Source: Rhizoclosmatium globosum (lineage: Eukaryota; Chytridiomycota; Chytridiomycetes; Chytridiales; Chytriomycetaceae). Taken from it: a stretch of 64,000 bases of DNA. Below are positions 54,806 to 64,000 of this stretch, one piece after another. Under the pieces are notes generated by a model, which saw only the letters and a program-made list of their open reading frames with translations, had not been told where the DNA came from and made no database searches. Location of the stretch: positions 248,001 through 312,000 of the forward strand of contig MCGO01000034.1 in NCBI GenBank assembly GCA_002104985.1, written 5' to 3'. Positions within the stretch are counted from its first letter, which is position 1. Each line of letters opens with the position of its first letter. The position numbers were made by a program, and so were the translations under genes.

Positions 54806-56527
54806 ATGACCCATCCTTCCACAACACCCATCGTCCCAGGCAAATTAATCCCAACGGTTCAAGGTTCACATGTGTCCTTAATCACTCATGCGCTGTTCCT
54901 GATCCATCCATATCTTGTTGACGACTGCGGACTGTCATTCGCAGATGTTCTCTTTCTCCTCTCAACTTGCAAATACTTCTCCTTGGTTCGATTAAAACAC
55001 ATAAGCAAAATGAAGCTGAACATTGAACTCGGATCTCCTTTGATTCGGACGGTACTTCAAGGACTTGGACCTAACGTGAAATCAGCCTCACTTGACAATA
55101 CCCGCTGGATTGGCACTGTGATTGCCCGCGTTCCAAACCCAGACAAGTATGTGCATCTCGATTATGAGTACAGGAAATTACTTTCTACAAAACTTGGCTG
55201 TTTATCACAAATGCTTCTGTCTCGCCATTTTTGCTCACAAGACTTTATTCACTTCATGATCCTGAAAAGACTTGACATTCGCTCGGTTGATTTTCATGTC
55301 CCATGGGAATTGTTGGTGAATTTGGAACAGCTGAAATGCGACTTTGTTTGTTTCACGCCTGATTGCCACCCTCCCAAACTGAGAGTGCTCAACATTATTG
55401 TTTGCAATGAAGATTTTGCGGAGATTCGTTGTTGTAGGAGTTTGAGTGAACTGACCGTGGAGACTGTCGCCAGAATTGGCCCTGCTCGAAACTATCTCGC
55501 AAAAGATGAGTTTCAACTATTAGAGCGGTTAGAAGTGCAGAATTGGGCCTCTATGAACTTGAATAACATTGGGCTCATCCCATCACTCCGGTTTATTGAA
55601 ATTGAAGCCGAATATGCTACTAATGTATCAATGGCTATATACCATCAACATCTGGAGGAATTAAGCCTTGTTGTTCCAAACGCAATGGACATAACCCCGT
55701 TAAAGTCTCTGACGTCTTTGACCTCGCTGTTTTTAGTTTCACACAAGCTTGTGGATACATCGCCGCTGCACAATCTGATTAACTTAGAATTTTTGGGCCT
55801 TTGTCAAAGTATTGTGTCTGACTTCACTCCATTGGCATCACTGGTCAATTTACGAGAAATCGATTTACGCGAGGCTTCCAACCTCAATTCCATCGACTTT
55901 ATTTCATCCATGCCCCTTATTCATACTATTGATATGTTTAAGACTCGCGTTAGTGATTTGTCTCCCTTGAAGAATTGTTTCCAACTTAAATATCTAAACC
56001 TCGAAGAGACTGCCGTATCTGATATTTCAGCCCTGAAGAATTTGACACTGTTGAGCACACTACTCTTGAACATGACAATGGTTTCTGATTTATCTCCGCT
56101 GACAGGGTTGACTGCTTTGGAGGAATTGGATGTGTCATACACACAAGTTTCAAATCTTAATCCAATCGCACATTCTACTAAAATGAAAGAGCTTAGAGCA
56201 AGTGATGCAAATGTGACAAACGAAGGTGTAATGGCATTAGTGTCACTACAATGCTTGAAGAGAGTTTGCTTGAGTGACAACATTCACTTTTCAGATTTGT
56301 CATTTCTGAGGGGCCACAAAACCTTAAAAGAGTTGGTTGTTTCAAATACAGCTGTCGCAGATGTTTCTCCACTCGCAGAAATATTCACACTTGAGAATTT
56401 GTATTGCTATCATACAAAAATCACTACGTTGGAGCCATTGAGGGAAATCCGGCTTCAAATTTTGCAATGCGAACACCGTCTGTTTGATTATACTGTCGCA
56501 AACTGGAAGGAATGCAAATCATATTAA
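54806..56527 (+). CDS. Internalin-type LRR protein, intact copy 1
   Basis: 573 residues from ATG 54806, single exon. The N-terminal 100 residues (VSLITHALFLIHPYLVDDCG, DVLFLLSTCKYFSLVRLKHI) resemble an F-box-like or capping helix region. They are followed by about 15 LRRs of 22 residues, such as LKYLNLEETAVSDISALKNL and ALEELDVSYTQVSNLNPIA. The repeats match SDS22/internalin LRRs with a D-L-x-P-L turn. No signal peptide. It may be a substrate adaptor or recognition protein; partner unknown. It shares its N-terminal 100 residues nearly exactly with the next gene. Confidence 0.8.
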   Translation: MTHPSTTPIVPGKLIPTVQGSHVSLITHALFLIHPYLVDDCGLSFADVLFLLSTCKYFSLVRLKHISKMKLNIELGSPLIRTVLQGLGPNVKSASLDNTRWIGTVIARVPNPDKYVHLDYEYRKLLSTKLGCLSQMLLSRHFCSQDFIHFMILKRLDIRSVDFHVPWELLVNLEQLKCDFVCFTPDCHPPKLRVLNIIVCNEDFAEIRCCRSLSELTVETVARIGPARNYLAKDEFQLLERLEVQNWASMNLNNIGLIPSLRFIEIEAEYATNVSMAIYHQHLEELSLVVPNAMDITPLKSLTSLTSLFLVSHKLVDTSPLHNLINLEFLGLCQSIVSDFTPLASLVNLREIDLREASNLNSIDFISSMPLIHTIDMFKTRVSDLSPLKNCFQLKYLNLEETAVSDISALKNLTLLSTLLLNMTMVSDLSPLTGLTALEELDVSYTQVSNLNPIAHSTKMKELRASDANVTNEGVMALVSLQCLKRVCLSDNIHFSDLSFLRGHKTLKELVVSNTAVADVSPLAEIFTLENLYCYHTKITTLEPLREIRLQILQCEHRLFDYTVANWKECKSY

Positions 56528-56949
56528 AATTATTGGGTTTAAGAAAATATTCTCCTGCTTGTTTAAACTGCTTGACGTGATCTAGATCGGCGAAGTTCAG
56601 TATGCTCCGCTGATCATCAACGTCCAGCAGAAAATACGTGAATTCCTGATGTTGGAGACGAGTATGGAGTGATAAATTGAAGACTTTATGCCTTGGTAAT
56701 TGTCCGAGCCTGCAAACAATGAACTCTTTTATTTCCAAAACACACGTCTCAATTGATTTTTCTTCTCTATTATTTTGAAAAGAAATCAGGAATCTTCATT
56801 GCTTCTTCAACCGAAGACAGCCACGTAATTATCTTACATGCTTTCAAGCTCTGATACAAAAAGTTTGACACGGACCCGCCAAATGGATAAAACACGTTTA
56901 CAAGTACTACGTGGTATGTTCTGAGGAAGCAAAGAAAAAGATCAATTTA
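56528..56949. other. Intergenic, promoter of next LRR gene
   Basis: No supported coding frame. The open frame of the next gene reaches 56911, but only from a GTG. Confidence 0.4.
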
Positions 56950-58701
56950 ATGACTCCTCCTTCCACAACAGCCATGGTCCCAGGCCGATTAATCACAACG
57001 ATTCAAGGTGCACACGTGTCCTTAATCACTCATGCGCTGTTCCTGATCCATCCATATCTTGTCAATGACTGCGGACTTCCTCTCAAAGATGTTCTCTTTC
57101 TCCTCTCAACTTGCAAATACTTCTCATTGGTTCGATTAAAACACATAAGCAAAATGAAGCTGAACATTGAACTCGGATCTCCTTTGATTCGGACGGTACT
57201 TCAAGGACTTGGACCCAATGTGAAATCAGCATTCCTTGACAATGCCTTCTGGATTGAGTCTGTCGTGGCCCGTGTTCCAAACCTAGATACTTATGTCTAT
57301 CGAGACTATGAGTACAAGCCATTGTTTAGTGATACTGAACACATTGGCGATTTTCTGCGATCATTTCTGTCCCACCATTCATGCTCTCAAGACGTTATTC
57401 ATTTTGTAATTCTTAAAAGGCTTGATATTCGCTCAGCTGATTGCCATGTCCCGTGGGAGTTGTTGGTAAATCTAGAGCAGCTGAAGTGTGATGTTGTCTG
57501 TTTCACACCTGATTGCCAACCTCCTAAACTAAGAGATCTCGAAGTTATTGCTTGCAATGAAGATTTCTCAGATATCCGTTGCTGTAGGAGTTTGCGGAAC
57601 CTGAAAGTAAATGTCGTGACTGTAATTTGCCCTGTACGAAACTATGCAGTAGATGGACTTGGAGAGTTTCCCCTTTTGGAGCATTTGAATGTATATGACT
57701 GGAATTTAATGAACTTGAAGAGTATAGGATACATTGAGTCCCTCCGGTTTCTTGAAGTAGAATCAGAATATGCAACAAATCTATCAACGTTGAGTAACCT
57801 TCAGCACCTCAAAGAATTGAATCTTATTCTTCCAAATGCGATTGATATATCCCCGTTGAAATCTTTGACGTCCCTGTCCAATTTGTTCTTTGTTTCACAC
57901 AAGCACTTAGATTTATCTCCATTGCAACATCTCATAAATTTAAAATGTCTCGGACTCAATCAAACTGTTCAACATGATCTGACTGTGTTGGCGGCATTAG
58001 TTAATTTGAGAGAAATTGATCTCAGTGAAGCTTTGAAGCTCAATTCAATTCAATTTGTTGCGGGAATGATGCAGCTTGAAACCCTTATTTTAACTCAGAG
58101 TGTGATTAGCAATTTGACTCCATTGAAGAATTGCTCTCAACTCAAGGTCTTAAAACTCGAGGAAACTGCTATTTCTGACATTTCAACTCTAAAATATCTC
58201 CCGCAATTAGAAATTTTAATGTTAAGAAGCACCATGGTTTCTGATCTGTCCGCTCTTGAGGCGTTGACAACGTTGGTGGAGTTGGATGTATCAGACACAC
58301 AAGTCACAAATCTTAATCCCATCGCAAATGCCGCTCAGCTTAAAATTTTACTTGCAAGCAATTGCAGGATAAGCAATGAAGGTGTGCAGGCACTAACTAC
58401 TCTGCGGTGCTTAAATCGGCTATCCCTGCAACGCAATGTCGGCTTTTCGGACCTATTGTTTCTTCAATATCACAAAACCTTGAAAGAATTATTTATCTCG
58501 GATACGTCTGTGGCGGATCTTTCACCTCTCGCTGAGATATTCACTCTTCGGAAATTACAATGTACTCAAACCAAAATTACAACTCTGGAGCCGTTGAAAG
58601 GGATTCGTCTTCGAAATTTGAATTGCGAGCACCGATTTTTTGATAAAACAGTTGAAAACTGGAAAGAGTGTGGGCAACATTGTTGGGTTGAAGATTTTTA
58701 G
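56950..58701 (+). CDS. Internalin-type LRR protein, intact copy 2
   Basis: 583 residues from ATG 56950. Same architecture as the gene at 54806. The DNA of the N-terminal 100 codons is almost identical between the two, while the LRRs have diverged more, as expected of a variable recognition surface or gene conversion at the 5' end. Repeats include LKVLKLEETAISDISTLKYL and TLVELDVSDTQVTNLNPIA. Two further LRR copies lie around it: the split gene at 44570 and a relic at 58742. Confidence 0.8.
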   Translation: MTPPSTTAMVPGRLITTIQGAHVSLITHALFLIHPYLVNDCGLPLKDVLFLLSTCKYFSLVRLKHISKMKLNIELGSPLIRTVLQGLGPNVKSAFLDNAFWIESVVARVPNLDTYVYRDYEYKPLFSDTEHIGDFLRSFLSHHSCSQDVIHFVILKRLDIRSADCHVPWELLVNLEQLKCDVVCFTPDCQPPKLRDLEVIACNEDFSDIRCCRSLRNLKVNVVTVICPVRNYAVDGLGEFPLLEHLNVYDWNLMNLKSIGYIESLRFLEVESEYATNLSTLSNLQHLKELNLILPNAIDISPLKSLTSLSNLFFVSHKHLDLSPLQHLINLKCLGLNQTVQHDLTVLAALVNLREIDLSEALKLNSIQFVAGMMQLETLILTQSVISNLTPLKNCSQLKVLKLEETAISDISTLKYLPQLEILMLRSTMVSDLSALEALTTLVELDVSDTQVTNLNPIANAAQLKILLASNCRISNEGVQALTTLRCLNRLSLQRNVGFSDLLFLQYHKTLKELFISDTSVADLSPLAEIFTLRKLQCTQTKITTLEPLKGIRLRNLNCEHRFFDKTVENWKECGQHCWVEDF

Positions 58702-58741
58702 TGTGGATTGTCAGACAACCTGAATTCCATTCGCGTTCTTG

Positions 58742-59010
58742 TACCTTGAAAAACTTGATTTGAGTCGGAACAGGGTTCGCGCTTTAACTTCATTAAAGAA
58801 TTAGTCAACGAAAACAGAGCACCTCAAAAACGTAGCCGTTTCTGATATTTCTGTTGAGTAACCTGACATTATTGAGTAAAAACAGTAGAAGAAAGTGACG
58901 CCAAGGTAGCCCAGTGAAGGAGTGCGGGTGTTAAATATGTTGCGATACCTCATTAACTTAGAACGTCGACTTTTCGGATCTTCTACAAAACAATGGGGCA
59001 GTACTGCAAA
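58742..59010 (+). pseudogene. Decayed LRR gene fragment
   Basis: YLEKLDLSRNRVRALTSLKN reads from 58742 to a TAG. A second frame gives HLKNVAVSDIS near 58822. Both are LRR repeats of the neighbouring type, but stops and frame changes separate them. This looks like what remains of a third tandem copy. Confidence 0.5.
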
Positions 59011-59115
59011 TATTTTCAAGTAACGCAAGCATATTATTGTGTTGAAGACATGTAAAAGTAATAAACGATTGAATTACACTTCTATTCCAAAAATAAATAG
59101 AAGACTGAACTTGAA

Positions 59116-60009
59116 ATGGCAACCCACGAGTCCGCACCACCCACCCCCTCTGAAGGCAGCTACGCCAACATCTCACACCCCAACCAAGCACCCTTCAAAC
59201 TCTGGTACAAACAGTTCGGCACAGGCCCCACCAAGCTCTTATTTGTCATGGGCATGAACACAACCCACCGATCATGGTGCTACCAATACACATACTTCTC
59301 CTCTCTCCCCGAATACACTTGTCTAGTGTTTGACAACCGCGGTGTCGGGTTCAGCGACGCTCCGCCGGGTCCTTACACGACTCCGTTAATGGCTCTAGAT
59401 ACATTATCCCTACTTACGCATGTCGGTTGGACCGAAGGCGTGCATGTAGTTGGAAGTTCGATGGGGGGTATGATACTTCAAGAGCTTGTACTTGCTGCGC
59501 CGGATGGCTTGGTTGCATCGCTTACACTTACGAGCACGAATGCTGGGAAGGTTATGCCACCGTTTGGTAGTATTCTTGGGATCCCGAAGTTGATGTTTAC
59601 AAAGGATATGAGGGCAAAGAAGGTTGGTGTTGTTGCGTTGAACTATTCGAGGGAGTGGCTTGGGCAGGAGTCGGTGGATGTGAAGGGGAAGAGTAATCAG
59701 GAGGTTCGTGTGGATGCGTTGATGGAGGATCCGGAGCAGTCTGTTGATGCTGCGAATGCTCAGTTTTCAGCAGCGTTGAAGCATTACGTTTCGAAGGAGA
59801 GGTTGAAAGGGATTGTGGATAAGAAGGTCCCTGTGCTGGTTGTCACTGGAACGAATGATCAACTTGTGAATCCGAGTAATTCAAAGTATTTAGCGAAAGT
59901 GTTGGAGGCGAAAGTGTATCGCGAGTTTGAAGGGGCGGGTCACCTTGTCAACGTGGAATGTAGTCAGGAATACAACGCTACCCTCAAGAGTTTTATTGAG
60001 GGACTATGA
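59116..60009 (+). CDS. Alpha/beta hydrolase, family copy 2
   Basis: 297 residues from ATG 59116, single exon. Nucleophile elbow GSSMGG (Ser115), GTNDQLVNP, and GAGHLV supplying the His. Shares FKLWYKQFGTGPTKLLFVMG and VFDNRGVGFSD with the genes at 43528 and 60077. It is one of a head-to-tail pair, 67 bp from the next start codon. Substrate unknown. Confidence 0.85.
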   Translation: MATHESAPPTPSEGSYANISHPNQAPFKLWYKQFGTGPTKLLFVMGMNTTHRSWCYQYTYFSSLPEYTCLVFDNRGVGFSDAPPGPYTTPLMALDTLSLLTHVGWTEGVHVVGSSMGGMILQELVLAAPDGLVASLTLTSTNAGKVMPPFGSILGIPKLMFTKDMRAKKVGVVALNYSREWLGQESVDVKGKSNQEVRVDALMEDPEQSVDAANAQFSAALKHYVSKERLKGIVDKKVPVLVVTGTNDQLVNPSNSKYLAKVLEAKVYREFEGAGHLVNVECSQEYNATLKSFIEGL

Positions 60010-60076
60010 AAACAATGTAATTCCCACGTATGACAAATAAACGTATTCCAGAATCACTTGTTCCTCCCACGAAAAG

Positions 60077-61006
60077 ATGCTTTCAATCCCAGCCCCTCTC
60101 AACGGCCGCTACACCCTCATAACGCACAACCCAACCCAACCACCCTTCAAACTCTGGTCAAAAATCCACGGCACAGGACCAATCAAAATCCTGTTCATCA
60201 TGGGTCTCAACACATCGCACCAAAACTGGAGCCTCCAATTCGAGCACTTTGCCTCGCTCCCAGATACAAACTTTTCCTGTTTGGTGTTTGACAACCGTGG
60301 CGTTGGGTTCAGTGATACACCGGCGCCTCCGTATTCGAGTGGGGCTATGGCAAGAGATGTGCTTTCGTTGGTGGAGAGTGTTGGGTGGACGGAGAGGGTT
60401 CATGTTGTTGGTGTGAGTCTTGGTGGGATGATTGCGCAGGAGTTTGTTTTGGGTGCGTGGAAGGGCCTTGTTGCATCGCTGACGTTGGTTAGTACTCATG
60501 CGGGAAGGGTTAGGACGCCTGTGAAAGGGATGGTTAGGGTTCCGTATATTGCCTCGTTGAATGGATTGGCGAATACGAGGGCGACGGTTGATTTGATGTT
60601 TCCGAAGGAGTGGTTGGATCAGGTTCGGTTGGGGGATGGAAGGAGGAATCGGGACTGGATTATGGAGTTGTTTGAGACGAGGAATTCAAGGGTTCCTGCG
60701 CCGAGAAAGCAGGGGTCTTTTGGGCAGTTGTGTGCGGCTTTGTCGCATTATGTGGACAGAGAAAGGTTGATGAGGATTCGAGGGATTCCTGTGTTTGTTG
60801 CAACGGGGACGGAGGATCATCTTGTGGATCCAGTCAACTCAGAATACCTTGCAGAGGTATTGGAGGCAAGGATATATCGCGTTTTTGTGGGGGCTGGGCA
60901 TTCCTTGATTGCACAGTGTGCCAACGAATTCAATTTATTGTTGAAGGGTTTTGTTGAAGAGGTAGAAGCGGAATTGGAGGCAGAGTTGGAGAGGGGTTTT
61001 CGGTAG
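60077..61006 (+). CDS. Alpha/beta hydrolase, family copy 3
   Basis: 309 residues from ATG 60077, single exon. Nucleophile elbow GVSLGG (Ser114), GTEDHLVDP, GAGHSL. The tail (EEVEAELEAELERGFR) is acidic and not shared with copy 2. It lies directly downstream of copy 2 in the same orientation. All three copies keep the triad, so they are probably active enzymes with diverged specificity. Confidence 0.85.
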   Translation: MLSIPAPLNGRYTLITHNPTQPPFKLWSKIHGTGPIKILFIMGLNTSHQNWSLQFEHFASLPDTNFSCLVFDNRGVGFSDTPAPPYSSGAMARDVLSLVESVGWTERVHVVGVSLGGMIAQEFVLGAWKGLVASLTLVSTHAGRVRTPVKGMVRVPYIASLNGLANTRATVDLMFPKEWLDQVRLGDGRRNRDWIMELFETRNSRVPAPRKQGSFGQLCAALSHYVDRERLMRIRGIPVFVATGTEDHLVDPVNSEYLAEVLEARIYRVFVGAGHSLIAQCANEFNLLLKGFVEEVEAELEAELERGFR

Positions 61007-61114
61007 AAACACAAGTGTACAGTTCCGCATTAGTCTTTTATATAGCTTTCATTGACCACGCTAAACTCATATAATTAAACTCCCTCCTCTTACTCTACAA
61101 CTTCCTTGTTTTCA

Positions 61115-61712
61115 TCACAACTTCCTCAGTTTATCTCGATATTGTGAATATGAATCCGCAAATGCTACAGGAATCTTTCGACTGAACACCAAATCGTTAT
61201 TCTTTGCCCCCAACTCCAAACAATAATGTTTCAAGACTTTGTTGAGGCTCGGTCTGAACCGTAGCGGATCTCTTAGGCGGGAACGGTAGAATCCCAGCAC
61301 GAAAAACAGAATGAGGAGGAGCGATGCAAGGCAAAATACGTAGAGTGCGAGATTGTTTGATGATTGCAGAGTAGTTGTTGCTGTTGATGTTGATGTTGAG
61401 GATGATGAGAAGAGAAAGTAGCCGGAGCCCATGAGTGTTAGACTAAGGAGAGCCAGGATGCCTACATCAAATCAAGTTAAGGTAAGAACTCTTAAGGTAC
61501 ATTAAAGGATTACCCATCCAAAGCCTCCTCTGGGACTGTTGCATACTTGCGTTCCATCTCAGCCGTTCTTCAAACATGAGCAAGTCTTTGAATCGCTTTC
61601 GCTGCGCATCCGGCTGTGCTTCGACTAGTTTCGAGACTGAATTGCCAAAGAGAGTTGCCGTTGGTGGTGTCAGCGAGTTTCCCTGTGCGGCTGATGTGAT
61701 TGGATGGTTCAT
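61115..61712 (-). CDS. Spo7/NEP1-R1-like phosphatase regulatory subunit
   Basis: Two exons, 61712-61514 and 61461-61115, join across a 52-nt intron as WM-GILALLSLTL and give 181 residues. FKDLLMFEERLRW precedes two membrane spans (ILALLSLTLMGSGYFLF and LALYVFCLASLLLILFFVLG), followed by RSRLRDPLRFRPSLNKVLKH. The layout matches the Spo7/NEP1-R1 family. Those proteins anchor the Nem1/CTDNEP1 phosphatase at the nuclear envelope and ER, where it activates lipin. The linker between the spans is longer and Ser/Thr-rich compared with animals. Confidence 0.7.
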
Positions 61713-61831
61713 TTGAGGTATCTTTTACTTTATTTATTTAAGAACGAATGCAGAACAAATGCACTTTGTTTATTTTGAATCAGTAAAACAAAAGGTACAG
61801 AGGACAGTAACGTTGAGTTCAAGTATGTCAT

Positions 61832-62647
61832 TTAAAGACAAGCCATAGGAAACATTCCCACTTCCCCAACCCTATCCTTCCCTTTTACGTGTCCTTCCTC
61901 CCCTTCAACAACAGGCCGCGCAACAGCAACAGCAATCTTCCCTTTCGCCCATTCATCAGGGAAAGTCTGAAGAATCTCAACCTGATCACCCTCAACCAAA
62001 CACAATTCATCCACCAACTGAGCCGAATACGTTACTTTCACTGTATGAATGCTTCCCACTACCACATTTCCCACATCACCTTCACTCTGTTTATCCACGG
62101 GAAGAATAAACACGGCCCTTTCGTCATCAGAAGTGGCAGTGGGTGACCTCGAATGCGGCCTCTTCCCGAATCCATTGTTCCCGGTCTTCCAGCTTCCGCG
62201 TCGAGGTCGAATCAGGCCAATGTTGTTTCTGTTTCGTGCGCGTTGGAACATGAGGAAACCAACGACGGCGATTGCGATCAGAAGGAGTGATGCTGATGCG
62301 ATTCCTGCGATTGCCGGTGTTGAAAGTGTGTTTTGGGTTGAGGGTTGTTGCACTTGGATTGAAGGTGATGGTGATGGTGATGGTGGTGGTGCATCGATTG
62401 CAGCTCGGTTTGTGTCAAAGTAGGCGGGCCTTGGATGCGGTGCTGGGCCTTCATCTTCGACGTAGTTGTTGCTACTCGAATAGGACATTGTGTTTGGTGG
62501 AAGGTTCAACCAAACAGGATGGGGGATTGCTTTTTCGGATGGTTTTGGCAGGTCGAACATCAATCCATCCACAACAAGATGTAGAACCTTAACTTGGATG
62601 TAGAACATTATGGTGTTGATACCACATCCATAAATAATGAATGGCAT
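61832..62647 (-). CDS. Single-pass membrane protein with C-terminal SH3 domain
   Basis: 271 residues from ATG 62647 (a TTG 12 bp upstream is in frame). The N-terminal 120 residues hold short hydrophobic and Pro/Ser-rich stretches. One membrane span (IAGIASASLLLIAIAVVGFL) is followed by a basic juxtamembrane region. The last 70 residues form an SH3 domain: VTYSAQLVDELCLVEGDQVE, then EWAKGKIA and GEVGMFPMACL. TM-SH3 proteins in fungi often carry an extracellular kelch or other domain; none is seen here, and an upstream exon cannot be excluded. Confidence 0.7.
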   Translation of the reverse strand: MPFIIYGCGINTIMFYIQVKVLHLVVDGLMFDLPKPSEKAIPHPVWLNLPPNTMSYSSSNNYVEDEGPAPHPRPAYFDTNRAAIDAPPPSPSPSPSIQVQQPSTQNTLSTPAIAGIASASLLLIAIAVVGFLMFQRARNRNNIGLIRPRRGSWKTGNNGFGKRPHSRSPTATSDDERAVFILPVDKQSEGDVGNVVVGSIHTVKVTYSAQLVDELCLVEGDQVEILQTFPDEWAKGKIAVAVARPVVEGEEGHVKGKDRVGEVGMFPMACL

Positions 62648-63299
62648 CTTTTTATTCAAGAATATGTCTAGTGCTATCTATCTGATTTCCCAAATAACTG
62701 TCTCATGTTACAAAGAAGAGGAATCAGATTTCTGTATGAATAGACAGTATATTTATCATACACAAAATTAACACATGAGTTGACCGCGAAACTACAGAAA
62801 AAGAAACATACAGTGTGAAAACTAGGTATCCCTCCCTCCATCAAGCATTCCCCTCCTCCCAAACAAGTATATCCTCCCAAGAAAAGACTAACAAAAAAAA
62901 AGAACAGAACAAGCGTCCCCACCAAAACAATAACGGAAAAAACAGGTGATATAGAAGAAAGAAAAAGAGGGGAAACCATCATCAGAAACAACATTCACCC
63001 CCAAATCAAATCTAGAACCAACTCCACTCCTCCATCATCGTTACAAAAAAGGAACCCATCCATCAGGGGGGGAAAACAAAAGAAAAGAAACAAACACCCA
63101 ACCTCACACCCATAAACATCCCCTTTTCCACAGTCCACCTCAAAACCCAACCACGCCCCACATAAAATCAAACAACCCCAAAGAAAAAAGAAAAACAAAA
63201 AACAAGGAAAAAAACAAAAACAAGGTGCCAGGTTCATGAACTCCCCAGTGAACGAAGAAAAAGTCCAACCTTTCACATTTATCATTTTTTCCAGCACGC
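62648..63299. other. Intergenic, no gene seen
   Basis: Strongly A-rich, C-poor in G on the plus strand (for example 63160-63225). Minus-strand frames here are Phe/Leu-rich products of the base bias. It holds the 3' end of the Stm1-like gene and the promoter of the TM-SH3 gene. Confidence 0.45.
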
Positions 63300-64000
63300 T
63301 TATTTTCCTCCCAAAGATGGGAACGCGTTGGTGTCCGCAATATCAACAACCTTTCCACCACGGGCAGCTGGGGCAGCAGCACGGCCAGAAGCTGGACGGG
63401 CTCCACCACGAGCACCTCCACGACCTCCACGAGCACCTCCACGGGCACCTCCAGTGGCTGGACGCTCCTCGCGACGCTCACGTGGGGCGAAGGCTGGGGT
63501 CTCGTCGGCGAACTTGAATTGGAGCTCGACGGTGGCCTTCTTCTCCTTGGTAACTTCCTTGACCTTCTTTTCCTTCTGGGCCTAATTGTTGTTTGTGTGG
63601 GGTTAGAAGTCGTGTTTTGGAGGGAGGGAGGGAGGGGTGTGGAGTGGAGTGAAGAGTGCAGTGAGTTTCAGAATATTTGGTGCGTTCTTCTCATTAAAGA
63701 ATATTTCGAAGAGCTGGGTTAAATAGCAAGATATGCATTTCATCAAAAAGTAGGGGAGGAGTTGGTAGGTGCCAGGGTATTGAGAGTAGAGGAGAGTAAA
63801 GAAACGATAGTTTACCTTTCCAGCGAAAAGAACCTCATCCTCCTTCTGGAAAACATTGTTCTCCTTCAAAAGCTTAGCATCCACACCCTCGTTGGCAGTA
63901 CGCTTAGCAACATCAGCAGCAACCTTGTTCGCCTTGACCTGAGCCAAGTACTGCTCCAAAGTCAACTGAACCTCCTCAGGCTCAGCTGGAGCAACAACTT
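63300..64000 (-). CDS. Stm1/HABP4-like RNA-binding protein, 3' part
   Basis: Two exons are in the window: the edge to 63816, and 63581-63300, separated by a 234-nt intron (63815-63582), the longest seen here. The frame reads LTLEQYLAQVKANKVAADVA, NVFQKEDEVLFAGK, then AQKEKKVKEVTKEKK and VELQFKFADETPAFAP. An RGG-like repeat follows (ATGGARGGARGGRGGARGGA), and the C-terminus is IADTNAFPSLGGK. This is the C-terminal half of the Stm1/HABP4/SERBP1 family, which binds ribosomes and mRNA. The 5' part is outside the window. Confidence 0.8.

Noticed and set aside
1..64000. CRISPR arrays, operons or bacterial ribosome binding sites
   Set aside because: None seen. Spliced genes and eukaryotic transposons rule out a bacterial origin for the window.

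Overview
The window looks like nuclear DNA of an early-diverging fungus, most likely a chytrid (Chytridiomycota). This is inferred from gene content, not from a marker gene. Introns are 41-68 nt with GTNNGN donors and YAG acceptors. Ordinary eukaryotic housekeeping genes are present (a Spo7/NEP1-R1-like subunit and a Stm1/HABP4-like RNA-binding protein). They sit among lineage-expanded families (single-finger C2H2 proteins, 7TM proteins, Thr-rich lectin-like secreted proteins, internalin-type LRR proteins, alpha/beta hydrolases) and a wide range of transposons (KDZ, hAT, PIF/Harbinger, DIRS-like, tyrosine recombinase, two LINE types).

Region 1 (1-5.2 kb) holds the tail of a membrane protein, three C2H2 genes and a PNPOx-like (Alr4036 family) gene. 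Region 2 (5.2-34.5 kb) is mainly a graveyard of mobile DNA: DIRS-like pieces, a truncated tyrosine recombinase, a decayed hAT, a possible unrecognised transposon carrying a six-exon PHD-finger gene, LINE and KDZ fragments, an unknown four-exon gene, an apparently intact Harbinger element with divergent Myb/MADF-like and DDE genes, and a KDZ pseudogene. One single-copy-looking gene (7000-8970, minus) lies inside it. This island is bracketed by two direct copies of a 2.06-kb segment (3175-5236 and 34511-36587). Each copy carries two zinc-finger genes and a tRNA-Asn-like fragment.

Region 3 (36.6-61 kb) is a gene-rich block of interleaved tandem families: 7TM, 7TM, two Thr-rich lectin-like proteins, hydrolase, LRR gene, a disordered nuclear-type protein, 7TM, a papain-fold/DM9 fusion, two LRR genes and two hydrolases. 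The first LRR gene is split by a 4.6-kb LINE with a restriction-like endonuclease. Several products are predicted to be secreted or membrane proteins with lectin, PAN or DM9 modules, so the block may deal with surfaces or glycans; that is inference. Region 4 (61-64 kb) holds the Spo7-like gene, a TM-SH3 gene and the 3' part of a Stm1-like gene, all on the minus strand.

Splice sites were placed by eye from GT/AG sites, reading frame and paralog comparison. No database search was run.
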